The notes under the pieces are model-generated. The model was not told where the DNA came from, ran no database searches, and saw only the letters and a program-made list of their open reading frames with translations. From Ramlibacter sp. (lineage in GTDB: Bacteria > Pseudomonadota > Gammaproteobacteria > Burkholderiales > Burkholderiaceae_C): a stretch of 38,534 nt of DNA. Both the position numbers and the translations under genes were made by a program. Below are positions 1 through 7,704 of the stretch, piece by piece (within the stretch, counting starts at the first letter, position 1; the number at the start of each line of letters is the position of its first letter). Location of the stretch: NCBI GenBank assembly GCA_019449555.1, contig JAGRPN010000433.1:1-38534 (forward strand), in the 5' to 3' direction.

Positions 1-1
1 C

Positions 2-535
2 GAGATGAGCGAGCAGCTCGCCACCGTGGGCATACGGGGCGCGTACGAAGGCGCCCTCAAGTACGCGGGCAACCCGGAGCTGATCTCGCGCACCCACTTC
101 GCCCGCTTCCTGGTCGAAACCGGCGTTTGCAAGGACACCGGGGAGGTGTTCCGCAGGTACCTCACCGACGGCAACCCCGGTTTCGTGCCGCACCGCTGGG
201 CGGCGCTCAAGGCCGCGGTGCGGTGGATCACCGGTGCCGGCGGCATGGCCGTGATCGCCCATCCCGCGCGCTACCGGTTCACGGCCAACGAGGAGTTCGC
301 GTTGTTCAGCGAATTCAAGGCGCACGGCGGCCGCGGCGTGGAGGTCGTGACGGGCAGCCACACGCCAGCCGAATACGTGAGGTACGCCGATACGGCGCGC
401 GAGTTCGGCCTGGCGGCATCTCGCGGCAGCGACTTCCACAGCCCCGGCGAAAGCCACACCGACCTGGGCCAACTGCCCTTGCTGCCCGGCGCACTCACGC
501 CGGTGTGGGAAGTGCTGGCCGACCGCGTCCAGTGA
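2..535 (+). CDS. PHP-domain phosphatase/exonuclease, C-terminal part (RNase AM/YciV-like)
   Basis: The reading frame is open from the left edge, so the N-terminal part (probably over 100 residues) is missing and the ATG at 5 is not the true start. The visible 177 residues fit the C-terminal half of the PHP family that includes YciV/RNase AM, which hydrolyses 3',5'-nucleoside bisphosphates and trims short 5' RNA ends. Supporting motifs are AHPARYR near the middle and GSDFHSP towards the end, both typical metal-site histidine/aspartate segments of PHP enzymes. The stop codon overlaps the GTG start of the EamA gene (GTGA at 532-535), implying co-transcription and translational coupling. The family is fairly certain; the exact substrate is inferred. 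Confidence 0.8.
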   Translation, partial: EMSEQLATVGIRGAYEGALKYAGNPELISRTHFARFLVETGVCKDTGEVFRRYLTDGNPGFVPHRWAALKAAVRWITGAGGMAVIAHPARYRFTANEEFALFSEFKAHGGRGVEVVTGSHTPAEYVRYADTAREFGLAASRGSDFHSPGESHTDLGQLPLLPGALTPVWEVLADRVQ

Positions 536-1446
536 AGCCGCCGGGCGGGTCTTGGGCGGGCGGACAGGGTTCGCTGGCCGGGATCGCAATGGTGCTCGGC
601 GCATGTGCCTGCTTCGCAGCGCTGGACACGACCACCAAGTACGTCAGCGCCACCGTGCCGCTGTTGATGGCGCTGTGGTTCCGCTACGCCTTCCAGGCGG
701 TCGCCACCACCGTTTCGGTCCTGCCTGCGCGCGGCATGTCGGTGCTGCGCACGATGCAGCCGAAGTTCCAGGTCCTGCGCGGCGTGCTGCTGCTCGCGAG
801 CAGCCTGCTCGCGTTCGCCAGCCTCAAGTACATGCCCGTCGGTGAATTCACCGCGATCGTCATGATCTCGCCACTCGCGATCACGGTGCTGGCGGCCACC
901 GTCCTGAAGGAACGGGTCTCGCCGATGCGCTGGGCGCTGGTCGCCGGCGGCTTCGCGGGGACGCTGATCATCATCCGGCCGGGCGGGCAGGCATTCACCT
1001 GGGCCAGCCTGTTGCCGCTCGGGCTCGTGGTGACCAACGCCTGGTTCCAGGTGCTGACCAGCAAGCTCGCGCGCACCGAGGACCCGGTCACCATGCACCT
1101 GTACACCGGCTGGGTGGGAACGCTGATCGCCTCGGTGGCGCTGCCCGTCGTGTGGACCGCCTTGCCCAACCCCTGGCTCTGGGCCGCGCTTTGCTTCATG
1201 GGCCTGATGGGTGCAGTGGGGCACTTCATGCTGATCCTCGCGTACCAGCGGGCGCCGGCCGCCACGCTCACGCCGTACCTGTACGCGCAGATCGCGTTGG
1301 CGATGCTGGGCGGCTGGCTGGTGTTCTCGCACGTGCCGGACGGCTGGTCGCTGCTCGGGATCGCGATGATCGCCGCCTGCGGGGCCGGCGGCGCGTGGCT
1401 GACGATGCGCGAGACCCGGCTGGCGCTCGAGCCGATCGAAGCCTGA
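532..1446 (+). CDS. EamA/DMT-family transporter
   Basis: Inner-membrane protein of 304 residues with about ten hydrophobic helices, arranged as the two five-helix EamA repeats of the drug/metabolite transporter superfamily. The stretch TTTKYVSATVPLL near the N terminus and LKYMPVGEFTAIVMISPL around residues 97-115 are typical of this family. The substrate cannot be read from sequence. I chose the GTG at 532 because it overlaps the preceding stop as GTGA and leaves room for the first helix; an ATG at 589 would start inside that helix. The next gene begins 13 bp after the stop, so the first three genes probably form one operon. Confidence 0.8.
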   Translation: MKPPGGSWAGGQGSLAGIAMVLGACACFAALDTTTKYVSATVPLLMALWFRYAFQAVATTVSVLPARGMSVLRTMQPKFQVLRGVLLLASSLLAFASLKYMPVGEFTAIVMISPLAITVLAATVLKERVSPMRWALVAGGFAGTLIIIRPGGQAFTWASLLPLGLVVTNAWFQVLTSKLARTEDPVTMHLYTGWVGTLIASVALPVVWTALPNPWLWAALCFMGLMGAVGHFMLILAYQRAPAATLTPYLYAQIALAMLGGWLVFSHVPDGWSLLGIAMIAACGAGGAWLTMRETRLALEPIEA

Positions 1447-1459
1447 ATCACAATCGGCC

Positions 1460-2092
1460 ATGGCCCAGTACTTCGACGTCCATCCCGAGAACCCGCAGGT
1501 GCGGCTGCTCAAGCAGGCTGTGGGCTTGCTCGAGCGCGGCGAAATCCTGGCCGTGCCGACCGACTCGAGCTACGCGCTGGTCTGTCACCTGGACGACAAG
1601 GCGGCCGTGGACCGGGTCCGGCAGATCCGCGGCGTGAACGAACGACACCTGTTGACGCTGCTGTGCCGCGACCTGAGCGAGCTGGCCAACTACGCCCGCG
1701 TGGACAACCGGCAATACCGCCTGCTCAAGTCCGCGACGCCCGGCCCGTTCACCTTCATCCTCGAGGCGACGCGCGAGGTTCCGCGCCGCGTGAGCCATCC
1801 GCAGCGCAAGACCATCGGCTTGCGCGTGCCGGACCATCGCGTGCTGCAGGAGCTGCTGGCACTGCACGGTGCTCCGTTGCTGGCCACCACGCTGATCCCG
1901 CCGCACGAGACGCACCCGCTGAGCGATGCCCAGGAGATCCGCGACCGCTTCGAGCACGAGATCGGCGGCGTGATCGGCGGGACCTGCCCCTCCGAGCCCA
2001 CCACCGTGATCGACCTCACGCCGATGGGAACCGGCGGCGAAGCGGTGGTCGTGCGGCGCGGGCGCGGCGACCTGGCGGCGCTCGGTCTGTGA
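1460..2092 (+). CDS. yciO: YciO-type Sua5/YrdC/YciO-family protein
   Basis: A 210-residue protein with the YrdC-like fold, which binds ATP and RNA in threonylcarbamoyl-AMP synthases (tRNA t6A biosynthesis). The segments LLTLLCRDLSELANYARVDN, ATPGPFTFILEAT and RKTIGLRVPDHRV match the YciO branch rather than TsaC/Sua5: the KxR motif of true TsaC is replaced by NERH. It may therefore not be the cell's main t6A enzyme; the role of YciO proteins is not well defined. Length is normal for YciO (about 205-210). It follows the EamA gene by 13 bp and is probably co-transcribed with it. Confidence 0.85.
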   Translation: MAQYFDVHPENPQVRLLKQAVGLLERGEILAVPTDSSYALVCHLDDKAAVDRVRQIRGVNERHLLTLLCRDLSELANYARVDNRQYRLLKSATPGPFTFILEATREVPRRVSHPQRKTIGLRVPDHRVLQELLALHGAPLLATTLIPPHETHPLSDAQEIRDRFEHEIGGVIGGTCPSEPTTVIDLTPMGTGGEAVVVRRGRGDLAALGL

Positions 2093-2125
2093 CCTTCCAA
2101 GTGTTGCCATAGCGGGCAGAGCCGG

Positions 2126-2144
2126 CCCCGGACTGGATCCGGGG
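2126..2144. other. Perfect GC-rich stem-loop between yciO and the M50 gene
   Basis: CCCCGGA (2126-2132) and TCCGGGG (2138-2144) form a perfect 7-bp stem around a 5-nt loop. It lies 34 bp after the yciO stop. No T-run follows, so it is not a classical intrinsic terminator. It could be a transcript-stabilising hairpin or a dispersed palindrome. The remainder of the 96-bp gap shows no clear Shine-Dalgarno for the next gene. Confidence 0.45.
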
Positions 2145-2188
2145 ACCCGCAATCCCTGCCGGATCGCTGTCTGAGACAATCCCGGCAT

Positions 2189-2851
2189 ATGTCCAACATG
2201 GTCCAGACCGTCCTGATTTATGCGCTGCCGGTGCTGTTCGCGATCACCATCCATGAGGCCGCGCACGGCTATGTGGCCAGGTACCTCGGCGACAACACGG
2301 CGTACATGCTGGGCCGCGTGACGCTGAACCCGATCAGGCACATCGACCCGATGGGCACGATCCTGATGCCGCTGCTGCTTTACTTCGCGACCTCCGGCGC
2401 ATTCCTGTTCGGGTACGCAAAGCCGGTGCCGGTGAACTTCGCGCGGCTGCGCCATCCCAAGCGCGACATGGTGTGGGTGGCGCTCGCCGGCCCGGCGTCC
2501 AACTTCGTGCAGGCCCTGCTGTGGGCCATCGGCTACACCGTGCTGGTGGGCTCAGACATGAACGAGCGCTTCTTCCTCGAGATGTGCAAGGCGGGCGTGC
2601 TGGTGAACCTGGTCATGTGGGCGTTCAACCTGTTCCCGCTGCCGCCGCTGGATGGCGGGCGCATCCTGGTGGGGCTGCTGCCGCGCCGGCAAGCCCATGC
2701 CGTCAGCCGGCTGGAGCCCTGGGGCTTCTTCATCGTGATGGCGCTCGTGATCGTGGGCGTCGTCGGCACGTACTGGCTGCGGCCGCTCATCGCCATCGGC
2801 TACTGGACACTGGACCGGCTGCTGCTCCCCCTTCAATTCCTGCTCGCCTAG
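2189..2851 (+). CDS. Site-2 protease family (M50) membrane zinc peptidase
   Basis: A 220-residue polytopic inner-membrane protein of the compact SREBP/RseP-like M50 group without a PDZ domain. The zinc motif HEAAH is at residues 22-26 in the first hydrophobic helix, and the third ligand region FPLPPLDGGR places the aspartate at about D155 in a later helix. Such proteases cleave substrates within the membrane; the substrate here is unknown. Size and motif spacing are normal for the short family. The TAG stop at 2849-2851 lies inside the left end of the MITE-like element, so the last residues and stop may have been shaped by that insertion. The ATG at 2189 has no strong ribosome-binding site. 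Confidence 0.85.
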   Translation: MSNMVQTVLIYALPVLFAITIHEAAHGYVARYLGDNTAYMLGRVTLNPIRHIDPMGTILMPLLLYFATSGAFLFGYAKPVPVNFARLRHPKRDMVWVALAGPASNFVQALLWAIGYTVLVGSDMNERFFLEMCKAGVLVNLVMWAFNLFPLPPLDGGRILVGLLPRRQAHAVSRLEPWGFFIVMALVIVGVVGTYWLRPLIAIGYWTLDRLLLPLQFLLA

Positions 2852-3118
2852 GGCCTGTTCACACTACTTTTGCAAGATGCGTTGCGAGTCAAAAAGGTCA
2901 TGCGCAAGGCGCGAAACGCAGCCGGACTCGACGTCCGGCCAGGCTTCGCAACGCGGCGCATGGCCTTTTTGGCCGCAACCCGCAGGGAACGGGGTTAAAA
3001 CAGCGCCACTCGTTGTTACGCTCCTAGCCCAGGCGGCCAGCCTGGGCGTCGTCGCGCGCCTAGATTGGCGCTGTTTTAACCACGTTCGCACTCGCAAAAA
3101 TAGTGTGAACAGGCCCTA
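2849..3118. mobile_element. MITE-like non-coding element with 25-bp terminal inverted repeats
   Basis: The ends 2849-2873 and 3094-3118 are inverted repeats of 25 bp with one mismatch (core GGGCCTGTTCACACTA). A TA dinucleotide sits at both outer ends and could be a TA target duplication, as made by IS630/Tc1-type transposases. Inside are nested hairpins: AAAAAGGTCATGCGC near 2891 pairs, with one mismatch, with 2957-2971; GCCGGAC/GTCCGGC at 2921-2939; GTTAAAACAGCGCCA (2994-3008) with its perfect complement at 3066-3080; GCCCAGGC/GCCTGGGC at 3027-3047. No transposase is encoded. The left end supplies the stop codon of the M50 gene and the right end is 15 bp before trpS, so the trpS leader lies largely within the element. 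Confidence 0.75.
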
Positions 3119-3133
3119 ACCCGACTTTCTTCC

Positions 3134-4411
<1,278 letters not shown>

Positions 4412-4475
4412 TCGTTGGCATGCTAATAGCTCGACATTCGCCAACCGACCCCATTCGGAGTTATCCTTACTTCTT

Positions 4476-5099
4476 ATGACCCCCGAAATCAAGAATTCGA
4501 AGCCGATGTGCGTATACGTGATCGACGATCACCCGCTCATGCGTGAGGCCGTCGTCATGCTGATGAGGCGCCTGCGCCCCGGCGCCAACGTCGTCGAACT
4601 GGACCGCATCGGCGGAGTGGAAGCCGCCGTCAAGCAGCACGGCCCGCCCGACCTGATCTGCCTGGACCTGAAACTGCCGGACACCACCGGCACTTCCGGC
4701 ATCCACGAACTGAAGAACCGCTTCGGCGATACGCCGCTGGCGGTGTTATCGGCTTCGCCCGCCGCCGACGCCGAGGAACAGTGCATCGAGGCCGGCGCGG
4801 ACATCTACATCGAGAAGTCGGCCGGGGCCCAGGAAATCGGGAATGCGCTGCGCGCGCTGCTCACGGCGGACGGCGGTTTCGAGGAACTCACGCCGACGGA
4901 CAACAAGTTGTCCAAGCGCCAGAAGCAATTGATCGTGATGTTGGACCGCGGCTTGTCCAACCGCGAGATCGCGGACGAGCTCGGGATCAGCGAGCACACC
5001 GTCAAGGTGCACCTGTGGCGCCTGTTCCGCCGGCTAGGCGTGAAAAGCCGTACCCAGACCATCCACTACGCCCGTACCCACGGCATGCTGACCAGCTGA
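4476..5099 (+). CDS. LuxR/NarL-type response regulator
   Basis: A 207-residue two-domain regulator. The N-terminal receiver has the acidic pair in VIDDHP (residues 15-20), the phospho-acceptor D64 in CLDLKLPD and a conserved lysine in YIEKSAG. The C-terminal GerE/LuxR helix-turn-helix spans about residues 145-192 (LSNREIADELGISEHTVKVH). It probably activates or represses genes when phosphorylated by a histidine kinase; the convergent kinase next door is the obvious candidate partner. The ATG at 4476 was chosen as the first start giving a full receiver; an ATG at 4506 is an alternative. Its last 66 bases overlap the 3' end of that kinase on the other strand. Confidence 0.85.
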   Translation: MTPEIKNSKPMCVYVIDDHPLMREAVVMLMRRLRPGANVVELDRIGGVEAAVKQHGPPDLICLDLKLPDTTGTSGIHELKNRFGDTPLAVLSASPAADAEEQCIEAGADIYIEKSAGAQEIGNALRALLTADGGFEELTPTDNKLSKRQKQLIVMLDRGLSNREIADELGISEHTVKVHLWRLFRRLGVKSRTQTIHYARTHGMLTS

Positions 5100-6494
5100 G
5101 CCGCCGAAGGCCGCCGCGCGGTCGGCCGCCTCCTGCGCATCCGTGGGCTTGAGCGTCAGGCGAAACACGGTCCCGTGGCCCGGCCGCGAAGCCAGGCTGA
5201 GCGGGTGGCCGAGGATGGCCGACAGGCGCGCCACGATGTACAGCCCCAGCCCGAAACCGTCTTCCGTGCCGGCGTGGCTCGGCACCTTGTAGAACTCCCG
5301 GAAAATTTCCCGCTGGTGCACCGGCGCGATGCCCACGCCGGTGTCCCACACCTCGATGCGCCGCCCTTCCACCGTGAAGCGCGAAGCCAGCAGCACGCCG
5401 CCGCGCTCGGTGTACTTCACGGCGTTGGAAACCAGGTTGCCGACGATGCGCCGCAGCAGGATCGCATCCGACAGCACGGTGCCCGGCGCGACATGCACGT
5501 GGAACCGCAACCCCTTGGCCTGCGCCAGCGGCCGGTACTGCAGCTCCAGGTCGTGCAGCAACTGGCCGAGATCCACCGGTTCGATGTTCAATTTGATCTT
5601 GCCCGAGTCGAGGCGCACCAGGTCGAACAGCGAATCGAACAGCGCGTTCACGGCCTTGGTCGATTCCACGATCTTGGGCGCGATCTCGTGCACCAGCTCC
5701 GGTTCGCTGCCCAGCCAGTCGGCGTACAGGCTCAAGGCATGCACGGGCTGGCGGATGTCGTGGGCGGCGCTGGCGAGGAACCGGTTCTTGATCTCGACGG
5801 CATCGAGCGCGGCCTGCGTCTGGCGCGTGAGCGATTCGATCAACTGGTTGTTGCGGTATTGCAGCTCGAAGTTCCGGCGGTGCGTCTCGTGCAGCCGCAG
5901 CCCGGCCTGGCGCAGCACCTGCCAGAAAATCACGAGCAGTGCGATCACGTAGTAGTGATCGCTGGATTCGCGGAACCGCAGTTCCACCCCGATGCGCCAC
6001 AGCATCACGGCCAGCGCGGTGATCGCCAGCGTGTCCAGGTACGCCCGCAGCGTGGCCAGGTGGCTCGACAGGCTGTTGATCGAGAACATCGCGAGCCCCG
6101 CCAGCATCAGCCAGCAGATGAACTGGTCCGCCAGTGACGAGCGATCGAAATACAGCAGCGTGGAAAGGCCCCAGACCAGCGCGCTCGCAGGCCACAGCAG
6201 CCGGTAGCGGTTGAAGAATGCGACGTGCTCGGCGGCGTCGCCGCTCATCACCTCGTGAACGTACTTCCGGATGATGGCAAAGCGCGCCGCCGCCACCGCC
6301 ACGGCGGCGAAAGCCCAGAGCAGCAGCGAGCTCACCGCCACGTCGCCCCAGAGCACACCGATGAAAATCGGGATGAGGAACAGCGCCAGCACTTGCGTGT
6401 TGCGGGCAGTGAGCATGAGACTGCGCGCCAGCTCGCCTTCCACCCACTGCGCCTCGGCCGGCGTCGAGATTGCGGGCGGAACGTCGAGCTTCAT
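5034..6494 (-). CDS. Membrane sensor histidine kinase
   Basis: A 486-residue kinase with an N-terminal membrane region of about five to six hydrophobic helices (residues ~30-190), then a HisKA dimerisation domain with the phospho-accepting H245 in SAAHDIRQPVHAL, and an HATPase_c domain with N box (GNLVSNAVKYTE), G1 box (VWDTGVGIA) and G2 box (EDGFGLGLYIV). It lacks a PAS or periplasmic sensor domain, so the signal is probably sensed in the membrane. The ATG at 6494 starts just before the first conserved part. The stop lies 66 bp inside the opposite-strand LuxR regulator, and the last ~35 residues are low-complexity. The receiver gene just upstream ends 37 bp before this start, so the two probably form one leftward operon. 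Confidence 0.88.
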   Translation of the reverse strand: MKLDVPPAISTPAEAQWVEGELARSLMLTARNTQVLALFLIPIFIGVLWGDVAVSSLLLWAFAAVAVAAARFAIIRKYVHEVMSGDAAEHVAFFNRYRLLWPASALVWGLSTLLYFDRSSLADQFICWLMLAGLAMFSINSLSSHLATLRAYLDTLAITALAVMLWRIGVELRFRESSDHYYVIALLVIFWQVLRQAGLRLHETHRRNFELQYRNNQLIESLTRQTQAALDAVEIKNRFLASAAHDIRQPVHALSLYADWLGSEPELVHEIAPKIVESTKAVNALFDSLFDLVRLDSGKIKLNIEPVDLGQLLHDLELQYRPLAQAKGLRFHVHVAPGTVLSDAILLRRIVGNLVSNAVKYTERGGVLLASRFTVEGRRIEVWDTGVGIAPVHQREIFREFYKVPSHAGTEDGFGLGLYIVARLSAILGHPLSLASRPGHGTVFRLTLKPTDAQEAADRAAAFGGSAGQHAVGTGVVDGLGTAFHA

Positions 6495-6531
6495 GGGCCC
6501 GAGTCTAGAGCAGAAAAAGGGCCCCTTCCGG

Positions 6532-6900
6532 TCAGGCCAGAGCGGAACAGAACGCGATGAACCGCGGCATGTCGTGCGCCTTGTGGAACACGGCATCCGC
6601 GCCGAGCGCCAGGCAGTGCTTTTCGATCGCGGGCGACAGGTAGCTGCTCAATACCACGGCTTTGCCGTGGCTGGCCCACGAGCGGCATTTGGCCAGTACG
6701 CCCATCCCCGTCCCGGCGTCGAGGATCAGGTCGATCACGGCAAGATCCCAGCCGTGCGGGTTCTCCTCCAACCACAGGTTGGCCTCGGCTTCGGTCGTGA
6801 CGGTGGAAACCGGCTTCAGGTCGCCGACGCTCTCGAGCAACCTGGCGACGATGTCATGGACTCTCCGGTCATCTTCGACCAACAGTACGCGAATAGTCAC
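6532..6900 (-). CDS. Single-domain response regulator (CheY-like receiver)
   Basis: A 122-residue stand-alone receiver domain. It has the acidic pair D10/D11 (VLLVEDD), phospho-acceptor D57 (LAVIDLIL), a conserved serine in VLSSYLS and K107. There is no output domain, so it probably works by protein contact or phospho-relay. I chose the GTG at 6900, with a GGAG-like site about ten bases upstream, because the upstream extension is non-conserved and cysteine/arginine-rich. It sits 37 bp before the start of the sensor kinase on the same strand, and the two are likely expressed together with the convergent LuxR regulator as a phospho-relay set. The partner assignment is inference from position only. 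Confidence 0.8.
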   Translation of the reverse strand: MTIRVLLVEDDRRVHDIVARLLESVGDLKPVSTVTTEAEANLWLEENPHGWDLAVIDLILDAGTGMGVLAKCRSWASHGKAVVLSSYLSPAIEKHCLALGADAVFHKAHDMPRFIAFCSALA

Positions 6901-7186
6901 GTGTGGGACGCTCCGGCTGATTCGGCATCTGCAACAAAACGCCGGCATCGCATCAGGTGCAGCCGGCGGCCATCCTCGCCCTGTTGCCTTTCGGAAGGCT
7001 CTTTTGGAAACGGATCGGAATCGCGAGGCCGGCTCGCGGCCGGCAACTTGCCGCGGTGGCCCCTAAGGAGCCCGCATTGTTGTCGGTTTGCCGGCACCGG
7101 TCTGCCGGACGTTTCCTACACGGATGCGCCGGGCACGCCGCGCCGCCGCTCCTGCCGACAGGCGGGCACCGCGTGCAATGTACGAA
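6901..7186. other. Spacer upstream of the receiver gene; no gene seen
   Basis: This 286-bp GC-rich spacer separates the receiver gene from the stop of the PRC-barrel gene; both are on the minus strand, so it should hold the promoter of the receiver-kinase pair. I see no convincing coding region in it. On the minus strand, 7120-7110 reads TGTAGGAAACG, which recurs on the plus strand at 12547-12557. GC-rich self-complementary stretches (around 7028-7055) suggest RNA structure. Confidence 0.4.
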
Positions 7187-7585
7187 TTACGGCAAGACCT
7201 GCGGCTTCATTGCCGGTGTCGGGCGCGGCTCGTCCTGCGCTTGCTTGCGCTCTTGCCAACCGTATGCCGCCAGCGGCCCGTGTTCGCGATCGAAAGCGGG
7301 AGCGGACTCGAGCGCATCCTGCCCGCGATCGAGAACGAATTGCTGACCGCAGGCGCGCAAGGCGTCCCAAGGAACGGCGAACAGGCGCTCGCCGATACCC
7401 ACGAATCCCCCCACGGCAAGCACAGCGTAGGCGATCCGGCCGCGCTCGAGGTCGAGCACGAGATCGCTGATGCTCCCCAGCACGCGTCCTCGCGGATCCA
7501 CCACTGTGCGGGCATAGAACGAAGTGGCCGCGCGCAACTGGGGGACATGAGCCGCCTGGGACGCTTCGATGGAATCCAGCTGCAT
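7187..7585 (-). CDS. PRC-barrel domain protein
   Basis: A 132-residue cytoplasmic protein with one PRC-barrel domain, a small beta-barrel found in photosynthetic reaction centre subunit H, RimM and many stress-associated bacterial proteins. The family pattern is RTVVDPRGRVLGSISDLVLD (about residues 26-45), then RGRIAYAVLAVGG and RLFAVPWDAL. The C-terminal ~40 residues are hydrophilic and unremarkable. I chose the ATG at 7585 because GGAG lies seven bases upstream; an ATG at 7621 would add 12 residues but has no such site. It is divergent from the hybrid kinase, and nearby regulators and the KGG protein point to a stress context. Specific function unknown. Confidence 0.8.
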   Translation of the reverse strand: MQLDSIEASQAAHVPQLRAATSFYARTVVDPRGRVLGSISDLVLDLERGRIAYAVLAVGGFVGIGERLFAVPWDALRACGQQFVLDRGQDALESAPAFDREHGPLAAYGWQERKQAQDEPRPTPAMKPQVLP

Positions 7586-7704
7586 GGGGACGCTCCAGAG
7601 TTCCCGCGAAAGCAGCAACATCGGTGCCGGTTACGTTTGGTAGCGCCCGGACCCTTTTTCGCCCGGCTGCGTGTACCCTCAGCCTCCCGGTCCGGACCTC
7701 GACA

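Noticed and set aside
1460-2092. Main t6A enzyme TsaC/Sua5
   Set aside because: The KxR motif expected for threonylcarbamoyl-AMP synthase is missing and the conserved segments are those of YciO, so only the YciO call is made.
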